Origin: Oscillatoria princeps RMCB-10
Lineage (GTDB): Bacteria; Cyanobacteriota; Cyanobacteriia; Cyanobacteriales; Oscillatoriaceae
Assembly: GCA_019359235.1 (NCBI GenBank)
Contig: JAHHHT010000013.1
Coordinates: 1 to 64,000 of the forward strand
DNA length: 64,000 nt
Direction: 5' to 3'
Below the pieces are notes generated by a model that was not told the DNA's origin, ran no database searches, and was given only the letters and a program-made list of their open reading frames with translations. This document shows, in pieces, positions 18,613 to 27,745 of the stretch (position 1 is the first letter of the stretch; each line of letters starts with the position of its first letter). Position numbers and translations under genes: made by a program.

Positions 18613-18813
18613 ATGGAAATAGGTCAAAAAGTCAGAGTCCGCCGCCTTAGGGACCAGCTGCCTGCAAACACAATCAGCAAAATCAAACAGAATCCAGTCG
18701 GCACAGTTGAGCAATTCAAAGTGGTCGATGGCAACAGCATTGGTTTATTTGTCAAGTTTGATGACAGCTTTTGCACCTGGTTCTTTGAAGACGAACTCGA
18801 GCTGGTGGAGTAG
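18613..18813 (+). CDS. petP: Cytochrome b6f-associated subunit PetP (DUF2862)
   Basis: 66 residues from the ATG at 18613. The family pattern is clear: MEIGQKVRVRRLRDQL at the start, VGTVEQFKVVDGNSIG in the middle, and the end FDDSFCTWFFEDELELV. Known PetP is a small SH3-like peripheral protein on the cytoplasmic face of the cyanobacterial b6f complex that influences linear electron flow. The longer open frame starting at 18301 has no homology in its first part. Next gene, on the same strand after 170 bp, is an ArsA-like ATPase. Confidence 0.85.
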   Translation: MEIGQKVRVRRLRDQLPANTISKIKQNPVGTVEQFKVVDGNSIGLFVKFDDSFCTWFFEDELELVE

Positions 18814-18983
18814 TCACTGTTCAGGGGTCAAACATAACTGACAGCCTCACGCAGACAGCAAACAGCACCAGTACGGTTGCGGGTGTGGCACAGGTGCGGT
18901 TCCGCCCGCTAACATAAGGAAAACTTAGATTTTCCAGTGCCGCACGTCGGATAAGTTGGACGATCTGGGCGTCGGGAACAAAA

Positions 18984-20156
18984 ATGGCTCTGATTTTAAC
19001 GTTTTTGGGCAAAGGCGGCACAGGCCGCACCACAATAGCGATCGCAGCTGCCAAGCGGCTGGCTAGTTCTGGGCAGCGAGTGCTGCTAGCAAGCTCCGAT
19101 CCCGGCCCTGGCCTGGGCTTAATGCTGGGGGCAACCCTCGGGCCAGACCCGCAAGAGATTGCTCCCAACCTGAAAGCAGTGCAGTTTCAGATATCTGTGC
19201 TGCTCGAGCGCGGCTGGGAAGAAATCAAAAAACTAGAAGCTCAATACGTCCGCACGCCCTTTTTTAAGGCCGTTTACGGCCAAGAGCTGGGGGTAGTGCC
19301 GGGGATGGAAACAGCCCTGGTGATGAATGCCATCCGCGAGTATGACGTCAGTGGCCAGTATGACGCCATTGTTTGCGACGGCACCGGCGACCAAAACACC
19401 TTGCGGATGCTGGGGGCACCGGAAATTCTCAGCTGGTATATCCGCCGCTTCCGTCAGGTGTTTGCCGATTCCGACCTCGGCAAAACCCTGTCCCCATTCG
19501 TGCAGCCGGTGACTAGCGCCGTTCTCAATGTCGATTGGTCAGCTGATAACTTTGGCCAGCCGACGCGGGACTTTACCCAGCTGCTGGATAAGTGGAAGGA
19601 TGCCATCGCCAACCCCCACCGCGTGGCTGCCTATTTAGTGACCACCGGCAGCCCAGTGGCCGTGGCCACCGCCCGCTACCTCTGGGGCAGCGCCCAGCAA
19701 GTGGGCCTCACCGTGGGGGGCGCAATTCTCAATCAGGCGATTTTGACGGATACAGCTGCAGCAGAACTGGCACCCAGCTTGCAACAGCTTTACGCCACTT
19801 ACGAGCGCGAAGCCAGCGTCGAAGCGACTGTTACCTCCGAACTGGCTCCCCTGCTGGTGAGCACGGTGCCCGGACGCAGCGGCAGCGACTGGCAGCCGCT
19901 GATGGACGCTCTGCCAGATTTCAGCAAAGCCGCTCAGGCTCCCAGACCGATCGTCATTGATGTCGCCCAACGCCAAGTCAGTCTGTTTCTGCCCGGATTT
20001 GACAAAAAGCAGGTTAAACTGACGCAATACGGCCCGGAAGTGACCATAGAAGCCGGCGACCAGCGGCGCAATATCGTGCTGCCTCCGGAATTGAGCGGCA
20101 AACCCGTTAAGGGAGCCAAGTTTCAAAATCAGTACCTGATCGTTTCGTTCGCCTAG
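18984..20156 (+). CDS. Get3/ArsA-family ATPase
   Basis: 390 residues. The P-loop is deviant, FLGKGGTGRTTIA, as in ArsA/Get3 and related MinD-type ATPases. Typical features are SSDPGPGLG near residue 37 and the Asp in YDAIVCDGTGD. The C-terminal about 80 residues (QVSLFLPGFDKKQVKLTQYGPEVTIEAGDQRRNI) form a beta-rich, Hsp20-like domain known in plant and cyanobacterial members. Eukaryotic Get3 delivers tail-anchored membrane proteins; the cyanobacterial role is unsettled. It lies 81 bp upstream of chlG on the same strand, an arrangement that suggests a link with membrane or pigment-protein assembly, but this is inference. Confidence 0.88.
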   Translation: MALILTFLGKGGTGRTTIAIAAAKRLASSGQRVLLASSDPGPGLGLMLGATLGPDPQEIAPNLKAVQFQISVLLERGWEEIKKLEAQYVRTPFFKAVYGQELGVVPGMETALVMNAIREYDVSGQYDAIVCDGTGDQNTLRMLGAPEILSWYIRRFRQVFADSDLGKTLSPFVQPVTSAVLNVDWSADNFGQPTRDFTQLLDKWKDAIANPHRVAAYLVTTGSPVAVATARYLWGSAQQVGLTVGGAILNQAILTDTAAAELAPSLQQLYATYEREASVEATVTSELAPLLVSTVPGRSGSDWQPLMDALPDFSKAAQAPRPIVIDVAQRQVSLFLPGFDKKQVKLTQYGPEVTIEAGDQRRNIVLPPELSGKPVKGAKFQNQYLIVSFA

Positions 20157-20237
20157 TGGCGCTCACCGGTCATGCGTGTCAAAAACAAACGGACTTGGGA
20201 CTTTTGACAGCCTCACGCTGACAACTAACTTTGAACT

Positions 20238-21257
20238 ATGTCTAATTCTCCGACTTCTTCCCCAAATCCAGTTGAACCGACAGCAGGATCTGCTGCCACC
20301 GAGACAGACCGCAGCGGCAAAACCAGGCAGCTGCTAGGCATGAAAGGCGCTGCCGGTGGAGAAACCAACATCTGGAAAATCCGCCTGCAGCTGATGAAAC
20401 CGATCACCTGGATTCCCCTGATTTGGGGCGTCGTCTGCGGCGCTGCCTCCTCTGGGGAGTACACTTGGAGTTGGGAAAATGTCCTCAAGGCAGCTGCCTG
20501 CATGCTGATGTCTGGCCCATTGCTGGCCGGCTACACCCAAACCCTCAACGATTTCTACGACCGCGAAATCGACGCAATCAACGAGCCTTACCGCCCAATT
20601 CCGTCGGGAGCGATCTCCATTCCCCAAGTTGCTAGCCAAATTCTGGCGCTGCTCTTGGCTGGGATTGGCGTGGCTTACGGACTGGACAGATGGGCCGGCC
20701 ATGAATTCCCCATCCTTACGGTACTGGCCACAGGTGGGTCTTTCCTGTCTTACATCTACTCTGCCGAACCCCTGAAGCTCAAGAAAAACGGCTGGCTGGG
20801 GAATTACGCCCTCGGTTCCAGCTATATCGCCCTGCCTTGGTGGGCCGGCCACGCTCTGTTTGGCCAGCTCAATGCCACGATCGTGGTTCTGACGCTGTTT
20901 TATAGCTTGGCTGGGTTGGGAATTGCCGTGGTCAACGACTTCAAAAGTGTCGAAGGCGACCGAAAGCTGGGCTTGAAATCCTTGCCGGTGATGTTTGGTA
21001 TTGGCAGGGCGGCTTGGATCTGCGTGCTGATGATTGATTTGTTTCAAGCCGGGATTGCCGCTTACTTGATCGCCATTCACCAGAACCTGTACGCCGTGAT
21101 TCTGCTGCTGCTGGTCATCCCCCAAATTACCTTCCAGGACATGTATTTCCTGCGCAATCCCCTGGAAAACGATGTCAAATATCAGGCGAGCGCCCAGCCT
21201 TTTCTAGTTTTGGGTATGCTCGTAGCCGGTTTAGCCTTGGGGCATGCTGGCGTGTAG
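20238..21257 (+). CDS. chlG: Chlorophyll synthase ChlG
   Basis: Attaches the phytyl or geranylgeranyl tail to chlorophyllide a in the thylakoid or plasma membrane, the last step of chlorophyll synthesis. 339 residues with about eight to nine membrane helices of the UbiA fold. The two Asp-rich motifs of the superfamily are present: NDFYDREIDAINEPYRPIPSG and the later VNDFKSVEGDRKLGLKSLPV. A soluble N-terminal tail of about 45 residues precedes WKIRLQLMKPITWIP. Preceded by the ArsA-like ATPase gene and followed by a strong hairpin at 21274-21309. Confidence 0.98.
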   Translation: MSNSPTSSPNPVEPTAGSAATETDRSGKTRQLLGMKGAAGGETNIWKIRLQLMKPITWIPLIWGVVCGAASSGEYTWSWENVLKAAACMLMSGPLLAGYTQTLNDFYDREIDAINEPYRPIPSGAISIPQVASQILALLLAGIGVAYGLDRWAGHEFPILTVLATGGSFLSYIYSAEPLKLKKNGWLGNYALGSSYIALPWWAGHALFGQLNATIVVLTLFYSLAGLGIAVVNDFKSVEGDRKLGLKSLPVMFGIGRAAWICVLMIDLFQAGIAAYLIAIHQNLYAVILLLLVIPQITFQDMYFLRNPLENDVKYQASAQPFLVLGMLVAGLALGHAGV

Positions 21258-21273
21258 CCTATTTGAGATTTGA

Positions 21274-21309
21274 GTGGCGACCGGCCCGGAGTCTGGGGCC
21301 GGTCGCCAC
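21274..21309 (+). terminator. Strong inverted repeat after chlG, probable terminator
   Basis: A perfect 14-bp stem, GTGGCGACCGGCCC paired with GGGCCGGTCGCCAC, with an 8-nt loop, 16 bp after the chlG stop codon. No T-run follows, so it could stabilise the 3' end rather than terminate. Confidence 0.55.
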
Positions 21310-21772
21310 GGGAAAATCTCAGAGCGCGTCCGGTTGATTGTTCAGCGAGCCGGATTGAGGGGGTTGAGGGGGGAGCGAAATTGATTCTGGTCAGTTGACC
21401 GAACCTGAGATAAAATATAAAATCTATAGTCGCTCGCCCTTGGCGAGATTGCGCTCCCAACCACTAAAATAGAACGAACTTCGAGCCCGGGTATATGGTG
21501 GTGTGTGAAAGGCCACTGTGGATGTTCCGGCTTCACCGTTGCGGGGAGGATATTGTTGGTGTGACGATTAGATAATTGAATCGCCGGACATTCCCGGACA
21601 TTTCTCCAGAAAGAGTGGCCCGCCGCTGTATGTATCACTTGCGGGAGCTTTTGCTTCGGGTCTCCGACACCCTCACCTTTACGCGGGCCTGTGTGTAACA
21701 ATTTGATAAGGCGCAAGCAATGACTGAAAATTTCTGATATAATCTGATTGGTGTGCGGCCAAAATAACTATC
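21310..21772. other. Spacer between chlG and tnpB, probably containing the left end of the insertion
   Basis: 463 bp without a gene. A short direct repeat CGGACATT-CC / CGGACATTTC lies near 21582-21605, followed by several GC-rich half-palindromes (GCGGGAGCTTTTGCTTCGGGTCTCC). A consensus -10 box TATAAT lies at 21738-21743, 30 bp before the tnpB start. The left end of the IS605-type element should be in this stretch but cannot be placed by eye. Confidence 0.5.
21738..21743 (+). promoter_or_regulatory. -10 box upstream of tnpB
   Basis: TATAAT, 29 bp before the GTG start codon. No good -35 hexamer at 17 bp spacing is present, so a weak or extended -10 promoter is likely. Confidence 0.4.
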
Positions 21773-23119
21773 GTGAAAGTCGTAGAAAGGCATTACATAG
21801 ACAGACAGCACCGATTTTTCCCAACCTTGGATGAAAAGTCCTTTAAGTCCAAGAACTTGTACAACTTGTGCAACTACTACATGAGGCAAAACTTTTTTGA
21901 GAGAGGTGGCCATCTGAGTGACCGCCTGACCCTCAAAGAGCTTTATGCCGTCCTGAAACCGACAGAAGCGTATAAAGCCTTACCCGCTAAGGTAAGCAAT
22001 CAGATTATTACGCAGGTTATTAACGATTGGGCGGCGTGGAAAGAGGCAACACTGGCATACCTGGACGACAGCAGCAAGTTTAAAGGGCCACCTCACATTC
22101 CGAAATACAAGCATAAAACTTGTGGCCGCAATGTGTTGGTGTACGATAATCAATCTATAGGTCAGAGAGGAAAAAAGAAGAATAACGGATTGTTGCGCCT
22201 GTCCGGAACTAACATAGTTGTTCAGACACGAGCTCTGGATGTCGTAGAGGTGCGAGTAGTGCCCAGAGTGGCCTCTTACGTTATTGAGGTGGTCTATGAA
22301 AAGTCTGTAAGTCTTGCTCAGCTGAATCCCCGGCTGGTAGCTGGAATAGATTTGGGGATTGACAATCTGGCTGCCTTGGTGTCAAACAAACCTGGGTTTG
22401 TGCCGACTTTAGTGGATGGCAAGCACCTGAAGTCTATAAATCAGGGCTATAACAAAAAGGTGGCTTTTCTCAAATCAAAGTTACAGGGAAAATGTCAAAC
22501 GAGCAAGCGGATACAGCAGATTACGTTTAAGCGCAACAAACAAGTTGAAGATTACCTGCACAAAGCCAGTCGCTTCATTGTAGAGCGCTTGGTAGAGTCG
22601 CAAATAGGCCAGCTAGCTATCGGAAAAAATCCTGAGTGGAAGCAAGAAGTAGAGCTGGGGAAAAAGACGAACCAGACTTTTGTTTCTATTCCCCACGCTA
22701 GACTCATTGAAATGATTACTTATAAGGCAGAACTCGCTGGTATTAAGGTGGTCATTACCGATGAGTCATATACCAGTAAGACTTCTTTTCTTGATTTAGA
22801 GCCTGTGGAAAAGCGTGAGTCTTATCAGGGCCAAAGGGTCAAGAGAGGGCTGTTTAAAGCTAGCAATGGTGCGCTAATTAATGCGGACGTGAACGGAGCT
22901 TTTAACATCATCCGAAAAGTAAGCGGAAACGAGCCTTTTAATCAGGTAAGCGACCGTGTAGAGGTGTTTGCAGTTTCACCTGTACGGGGAAAGTCCCGTG
23001 CGAAAAGAATCCCTAAAGTAAAGGAATGTCAACAATTGTCCTGCTTTCGGGGAACTGTATCCTTCCAGTGGCTCGAGCCAAGGGCTCCAAAGCCCTGGAT
23101 CATCTGCTGGTGTGATTGA
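21773..23119 (+). CDS. tnpB: TnpB, RNA-guided RuvC nuclease of an IS200/IS605-type element
   Basis: 448 residues from a GTG. RuvC motifs: AGIDLGIDNLAAL (first Asp), the segment IGQLAIGKNPEWKQE with the second acidic position, and NADVNGAFNII with the final Asp. The stretch that normally holds a four-Cys zinc finger between motifs II and III reads SYTSKTSFLDLE with no cysteines, a known Zn-less subtype. The last about 60 residues are basic and unlike a domain; their DNA forms hairpins as expected for the 3' omega-RNA. No tnpA is nearby, so the element would need a transposase in trans. TnpB proteins cut DNA next to a target motif under omega-RNA guidance. The reading frame is intact. The stop lies 9 bp before the PBP gene. 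Confidence 0.92.
   Translation: MKVVERHYIDRQHRFFPTLDEKSFKSKNLYNLCNYYMRQNFFERGGHLSDRLTLKELYAVLKPTEAYKALPAKVSNQIITQVINDWAAWKEATLAYLDDSSKFKGPPHIPKYKHKTCGRNVLVYDNQSIGQRGKKKNNGLLRLSGTNIVVQTRALDVVEVRVVPRVASYVIEVVYEKSVSLAQLNPRLVAGIDLGIDNLAALVSNKPGFVPTLVDGKHLKSINQGYNKKVAFLKSKLQGKCQTSKRIQQITFKRNKQVEDYLHKASRFIVERLVESQIGQLAIGKNPEWKQEVELGKKTNQTFVSIPHARLIEMITYKAELAGIKVVITDESYTSKTSFLDLEPVEKRESYQGQRVKRGLFKASNGALINADVNGAFNIIRKVSGNEPFNQVSDRVEVFAVSPVRGKSRAKRIPKVKECQQLSCFRGTVSFQWLEPRAPKPWIICWCD
22955..23117 (+). ncRNA. Putative omega-RNA scaffold / right end of the tnpB element
   Basis: The 3' end of tnpB contains successive stem-loops: CGGG-GAAAGT-CCCG near 22986-23000, and AGGGCT-CCAA-AGCCCT near 23081-23096 preceded by CTCGAGCC. 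In tnpB elements the guide RNA scaffold overlaps the gene's 3' end and the guide is read from the flank, which here would be the first codons of the PBP gene. Boundaries are estimates. Confidence 0.45.
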
Positions 23120-23128
23120 GGATCTGCT

Positions 23129-25495
23129 GTGTCAAAGTTTCTCTCAAAGCTCAAGCATATATCATTGACTTCGGGCAACGATTCTGAGCCGATTCAATTT
23201 TATCAATATGCCCCTCCTATTGAGGCAGGAGAGCAAGCTCAGCTAGAGGAGCGCGGGCAAGATGTTCGGGCTCTAGAGCAAAGCTCGACCGAACCCTACC
23301 CGGGTTCCACTCCTGAGTACTATCTTCTGCCTGAGGATAGAGAGGGTTCAGAACCCGACCCGGGTTCCACTCCTGAGTTCTCTGCCAAAGGAAACCGGGC
23401 AGGAGCCCTGCGATTCGAGAGCGCCAAAGGCGTCCGCGAAGCGATCGACAAGCTGGAGGCGAAACTCGAACCCGTCAAGCCAGTTTTGGCGGCTGTGGGA
23501 GCGAGTCTGCGGGAGAAGCCGCTGCACCGGCGTCCTTTATTCTGGACCGGCATGTACCTGATCAGTGGCGGCTGTGGGGCGGTCACCATGCTGGTGGCCT
23601 TGCAGTCTTTAGAGCGCAGCTTGCCGCCCATCTCAGAGGTATTCACCTTTGCCAGACAGGGAACGCTGACGATAAAAGCCGCTGATGACACGATTTTACA
23701 GCAAGTCGGCGACGCCACCCGAGACAAGCTGAAATTTGACCAAATTCCAAAAAAGCTGGTTGAAGCGTTCATTGCCATCGAAGACCGGCGCTTTTACGAA
23801 CACGGCGGCGTAGACTATCAGGGCATTATCAGAGCGGTGGTCTCCAACCTGCGGGAGGGAAGTGTGGTGCAAGGGGCCAGCACGATCACCCAGCAGCTGG
23901 CTAGAATTGTTTTCCTCGATCTCGACCAGAGCGCGCAGCGCAAAATTCGGGAAGCGATGCTGGCGATGAAAATCGAGGAGGAGATGACCAAAGAGCAAAT
24001 CCTGGAGCGCTACCTCAACTTGGTTTATTTGGGGTCGGGGGCATACGGGGTGGCGGACGCCGCCTGGGTTTACTTCGGCAAATCGGTGGACAAACTGACT
24101 CTCGGGGAAATGGCTACGATTGCCGGTCTGCCGCCCGCCCCTACGGAATACTCGCCTTTGGTTAATCCCAAAATTGCCCTGGAGCGCCGCAATATCGTGC
24201 TGGGGGAAATGACAGAGGCAGGGTATATCACCGCTGCTGAGGCGGAAGCTGCTAAAAACACCCCCCTCAAGCTCGATCCGAAGAAGCCCAAGCGGCTGCA
24301 GCTGCAAGCTCCTTATTTTACTTCCTATATCCAGAAGGAATTGCCCAAGTATATCTCCAAAGAGGCCCTGAAAAAGGGCGGTCTGACGGTGGAAACAACC
24401 CTCAACCTCAAGTGGCAGCGGGTGGCGGAACAGGTGATTAAGGACGCGGTGGAACTCGATGGGCCAGCAGAGGGGTTCGAGCAGGCAGCAATGGTTGCGA
24501 TTGACCCGCGCGACGGCGAAGTTAAGGCGCTCGTCGGCGGCTACGGCTACGGCGAGAGTGAATTCAATCGCGTCACTCAGGCAATGCGCCAACCGGGTTC
24601 GACTTTTAAGAGTTTTGTCTATGCCGCAGGCATCGCCGCCGGCTTCTCGCCTTACGACGGCTACCGGGATCTGCCCATGCGCGTCGATGGCTACAAACCG
24701 GAAAACTACGGCAAAAGTTATCGCGGCGGCTGGATTTCGATGGCGGAAGCCCTCGCTAAATCCGTTAATGTCGTCGCGGTGAAAGTGCTGACGGAAGTGG
24801 GGTTTGAACCGACTATCAAACTGGCCCGCGAGATGGGGATTAAAACCGAACTCAAACCCTACTACGCCCTAGCCCTGGGGGCGATTGAGGTGAATTTGCT
24901 GGAACTCACCAACGGCTACGGCACCCTGGCCGCTCAAGGCAAGCATGTCCCAGCCCACGGCATTCGCCGCGTGATCGACGGGCGGGGTCAGGTTCTCTAC
25001 GAGGCCAATTTAAAACCCAAACAAGCCCTGGACAAAGACTCGGCGGCTATTGTGACCTGGATGCTGGAAGGGGTCGTGCTCGAAGGCACCGGCAGGCCGG
25101 CCTATCTGGGCCGCCCTGTGGCTGGCAAAACCGGCACCTCTGAGGAAGCCCGCGATCTCTGGTTTATAGGTTACATCCCCCAACTGGTGACGGGCGTCTG
25201 GCTGGGTAACGATGACAGCTATCCCACCCGGGGCACGAGCGGCACGGCGGCTTCTACTTGGCGGGCGTTTATGAGGGAAGCGATAGCAGGCATGCCGGTT
25301 GAGCCCTTCCCAGAACTGCCCGATCTCCAGGCTCGTAAAGCCAGTATCAAGGCTAAACCCGTCCCGGCGAGCATAACCTACTATGACCTCCCCCCCAAGC
25401 CTCCGCAAAATACCGCCAGTACCGGTGCCGGCTACTACGACAGTGCTAATAGCGCTGGCGGGTACTCCGACCAGGGCGATTCCAGCCCCCAGTAG
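23129..25495 (+). CDS. Class A penicillin-binding protein (bifunctional transglycosylase/transpeptidase, PBP1A-like)
   Basis: Polymerises and cross-links peptidoglycan at the outer face of the plasma membrane. 788 residues from the GTG at 23129. A cytoplasmic N-terminal region of about 135 residues is Glu/Pro-rich and contains a duplicated DPGSTPE(Y/F) segment. One membrane helix (LISGGCGAVTMLVALQSL) follows. The GT51 domain has EDRRFYEHGGVDYQGI, QGASTITQQLAR and RKIREAMLAMKIE. The transpeptidase domain has S-T-F-K in QPGSTFKSF, SVN, and KTGTSEEARD. The C-terminal tail is Pro/Ser/Gly-rich. The tnpB element ends 9 bp upstream, so the native promoter may have been displaced and the first codons may be altered. 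A 12-bp-stem hairpin follows at 25507-25537. Confidence 0.95.
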   Translation: MSKFLSKLKHISLTSGNDSEPIQFYQYAPPIEAGEQAQLEERGQDVRALEQSSTEPYPGSTPEYYLLPEDREGSEPDPGSTPEFSAKGNRAGALRFESAKGVREAIDKLEAKLEPVKPVLAAVGASLREKPLHRRPLFWTGMYLISGGCGAVTMLVALQSLERSLPPISEVFTFARQGTLTIKAADDTILQQVGDATRDKLKFDQIPKKLVEAFIAIEDRRFYEHGGVDYQGIIRAVVSNLREGSVVQGASTITQQLARIVFLDLDQSAQRKIREAMLAMKIEEEMTKEQILERYLNLVYLGSGAYGVADAAWVYFGKSVDKLTLGEMATIAGLPPAPTEYSPLVNPKIALERRNIVLGEMTEAGYITAAEAEAAKNTPLKLDPKKPKRLQLQAPYFTSYIQKELPKYISKEALKKGGLTVETTLNLKWQRVAEQVIKDAVELDGPAEGFEQAAMVAIDPRDGEVKALVGGYGYGESEFNRVTQAMRQPGSTFKSFVYAAGIAAGFSPYDGYRDLPMRVDGYKPENYGKSYRGGWISMAEALAKSVNVVAVKVLTEVGFEPTIKLAREMGIKTELKPYYALALGAIEVNLLELTNGYGTLAAQGKHVPAHGIRRVIDGRGQVLYEANLKPKQALDKDSAAIVTWMLEGVVLEGTGRPAYLGRPVAGKTGTSEEARDLWFIGYIPQLVTGVWLGNDDSYPTRGTSGTAASTWRAFMREAIAGMPVEPFPELPDLQARKASIKAKPVPASITYYDLPPKPPQNTASTGAGYYDSANSAGGYSDQGDSSPQ

Positions 25496-25506
25496 ATGTG
25501 GCTTGC

Positions 25507-25537
25507 CAGTAGGGTGCGCTCTTAACGCACCCTACTG
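25507..25537 (+). terminator. Hairpin after the PBP gene
   Basis: Perfect 12-bp stem CAGTAGGGTGCG / CGCACCCTACTG with a 7-nt loop, 11 bp after the stop codon, followed by CTTGTCCCTATT. The arms are of the TAGGGTGCG-type palindrome, and a second ACGCACCCCAC half follows at 25552, so it is also a repeat element. It could act as terminator. Confidence 0.5.
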
Positions 25538-25829
25538 CTTGTCCCTATTAACGCACCCCACAGCTTTCCTTTCGGCGCTTCCGGGATGCCCGCGCCCCGG
25601 GAAGCAATTTTTACCCGCCCCTTTGGCAAAGCAGCTGCCGTCTTTTCCATCTAAGGGCAGATGCTAGGCAGCCTGAAGGCTGGTTATTCTAGTTTTCACA
25701 AAGGGTCTAGTACAAGCTGTCTCTGGGAATCTGCTATTATCCTTATTAACCAGGGTTCATTTGTATGAATCCCTATCAGGGATTGAAATAAATTACCGAT
25801 CTTGCTGTCCCTCACGAGAGTCATCATTT
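25538..25829. other. Spacer upstream of the small membrane protein gene
   Basis: No gene seen. Contains a further half copy of the TTAACGCACCC repeat and an AT-rich stretch near 25727-25750 (CTGCTATTATCCTTATTAACC) that is a plausible promoter area for the gene at 25830. Confidence 0.45.
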
Positions 25830-26042
25830 ATGCATATTCTGATGGATGTATCTGCCGGCACCTCCAATTTTCCTGTGGCCTTTACTGCAGTCTATGCAGT
25901 CGGGTTTATTGCCGCTGTCGTTTTTGGCTCCATCGCTTGGTATAACTCCAAGCGCCCCGCCGGCTGGGAAGACAAAAATCGTCCTGACTTTGTGCCAGAG
26001 GTCAAACCAGAAGAAACTCCGGGTATCGGCAAGCCCAAATAG
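25830..26042 (+). CDS. Small single-helix membrane protein, possibly PSII assembly protein Psb35
   Basis: 70 residues from the ATG at 25830. One transmembrane helix (AVYAVGFIAAVVFGSIAWY) is followed by a conserved-looking soluble tail NSKRPAGWEDKNRPDFVPEV rich in Pro and charged residues. The layout resembles the small cyanobacterial protein Ssl2148 (Psb35) that stabilises the CP47 assembly module; I recall the resemblance but could not align it. No operon partner; it is followed by rsmB in convergent orientation. Alternative: another low-molecular-weight thylakoid protein. Confidence 0.7.
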   Translation: MHILMDVSAGTSNFPVAFTAVYAVGFIAAVVFGSIAWYNSKRPAGWEDKNRPDFVPEVKPEETPGIGKPK

Positions 26043-26404
26043 TAAACCTTGACCTCAATTGACCTCAATTGCGCCCGCAGTCCCGCGCCCTAGCTCTGCC
26101 GGCCCGGCGCAGGACTCCACTGACTTGAGATTTTAAATTTTAGCCTCTCTCTCAATTCCGCTGACATCGATATTATATCAAATCCGGTTGAACCGCCCCC
26201 ATAAATAATAGCCCGCGCAGGCTATATCGTGTTTTTACAGCTCGGGAATTTAAAATAAACAATAAGCACACAAACGGATATAATATTATGTCTAAGGGCG
26301 CGGGGGCGGGGAAGGCCAGAAAAATTTGCCACACAGCTTCTGGCATTGATAAACCCGCCCCAGCTGATAAGCCCCCCAGTGCCCAGTGCCCAGTACCGCT
26401 GATA
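26043..26404. other. Convergent spacer with short repeats
   Basis: No gene. Contains a tandem CTTGACCTCAATTGACCTCAATTG, a palindromic ATAGCCCGCGCAGGCTAT element at about 26207-26225, and a short heptamer run (CCCAGTGCCCAGTGCCCAGT) at 26368-26394. Confidence 0.55.
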
Positions 26405-27745
26405 TCACTTCCCCAGCCTCAGTCGCACCATAAAAAATCCGTCCATCTGGTGCCGGTGCGGCCAAACTCGCACCCAGCCTTCCGGACAGGCATTGGCCGC
26501 CACCGGCATATCGGGTGCCGGCGGCTCAATGCGCCAGTCCGGGTGACTGCCCAGAAATCCTTCAATAATGCTTTCATTCTCCGGAGGATTCAGCGTGCAG
26601 GTGGCGTAAACAATCACGCCCCCGGGCTTGACAAAACTCGCAACATGTGCTAGCAATTCCCCTTGCAGCGCAGACAGTTCCCGAACCGTTTCTGGAGTCT
26701 GCCGCCAGCGGGCGTCAGCACGCCGGTGCAGGGTTCCCAAACCAGAACAGGGGGCGTCCAGCAATACGCGGTCAGCCGCACCGGCAAACTGCGAGAAGTT
26801 GCGGATGTCACCGGCACAGATTTGAATCGATAAGAGCCCCAGCCGGCCAGCATTTTCTCTCACCTTTTCCAGCCGGCTCTCCGAGCGATCGCACGCCCAA
26901 ATCGTGCCGCGATCGCCGGTCAGTTCAGCAATGTGCGTCGTTTTCCCCCCCGGTGCGGCGCACGCATCTATGACAACTTCGCCCGGCTGCGGGTCGAGCA
27001 AATAGCAGACCAGTTGGGCGCTGCTATCCTGCACCGCCCACCACCCCTCCCTGTATCCGGGCAGGTTTTGAATCGCACCGGCACTCCTTGTGCGCAGCGC
27101 CTGGGGCAAATTCGGCACCCGACTCACCGCCACCCCCGCCTCTGCCATCGCCGCCTCAACTCCCTCGATTGATGCCCGCAGGGGGTTGACGCGCAGGTCA
27201 ATTGTCGGGGACTGGTTGAACCACTGGCACAGCTGTTCTGTTTCTTCAAAACCCAGCCGGTCCAGCCAGTTTTTCACAATCCAGTCCGGGTAGCTGTGCG
27301 AAATGCCCAGACGCTGAACGGGATCGAAGGGCAGTTGCAGGGGATCGGCGGAATCCGCCGCCAAACGGAGATACTGCCGCAGCAGACCGTTGACAAAACC
27401 GGCAAGTCCTGCTAAAGAATTTTGTTTGGCTAGCTCGACTGCCGTATCGACTGCTGCTGAGGGCGGGATGTGGCTGAGATAGCGCAGCTGGTACAAGCCG
27501 GTGTGGAGGATGGCGCGCAGATCCGGCGGTTGCTGGTGCGATTTCTTTTTGGCGAGTTGGTCAATCAGGGCGTCGAGGGTTCGCATTCTCCTGACGCAGC
27601 CGTAAACTAATTCTGTGGCCAGCCGCCGGTCCAGATCGCTCAGTTTTGCTTGGCGCAGCCATTTGTCGAGGGCGTCATCTGCTTTGGCGGAATGCCGGTG
27701 GGTGTCGCGGAGGGCGAGAAAGGCGATTTGGCGGGGGTTTTGCAT
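26405..27745 (-). CDS. rsmB: 16S rRNA (cytosine-967-C5)-methyltransferase RsmB
   Basis: SAM-dependent rRNA methyltransferase, also called Sun/Fmu. 446 residues from the ATG at 27743-27745 (MQNPRQIAFLALRD); the open frame extends upstream into a repeat without homology. The N-terminal NusB-like RNA-binding domain is followed by the Rossmann domain: SAM motif DACAAPGGKTTHIAEL, ACDRSESRLEKV, LDAPCSGLGTLHRR with one catalytic cysteine, and YATCTLNPPENE with the other. Family assignment is firm; position 967 specificity is by family. Confidence 0.96.
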   Translation of the reverse strand: MQNPRQIAFLALRDTHRHSAKADDALDKWLRQAKLSDLDRRLATELVYGCVRRMRTLDALIDQLAKKKSHQQPPDLRAILHTGLYQLRYLSHIPPSAAVDTAVELAKQNSLAGLAGFVNGLLRQYLRLAADSADPLQLPFDPVQRLGISHSYPDWIVKNWLDRLGFEETEQLCQWFNQSPTIDLRVNPLRASIEGVEAAMAEAGVAVSRVPNLPQALRTRSAGAIQNLPGYREGWWAVQDSSAQLVCYLLDPQPGEVVIDACAAPGGKTTHIAELTGDRGTIWACDRSESRLEKVRENAGRLGLLSIQICAGDIRNFSQFAGAADRVLLDAPCSGLGTLHRRADARWRQTPETVRELSALQGELLAHVASFVKPGGVIVYATCTLNPPENESIIEGFLGSHPDWRIEPPAPDMPVAANACPEGWVRVWPHRHQMDGFFMVRLRLGK

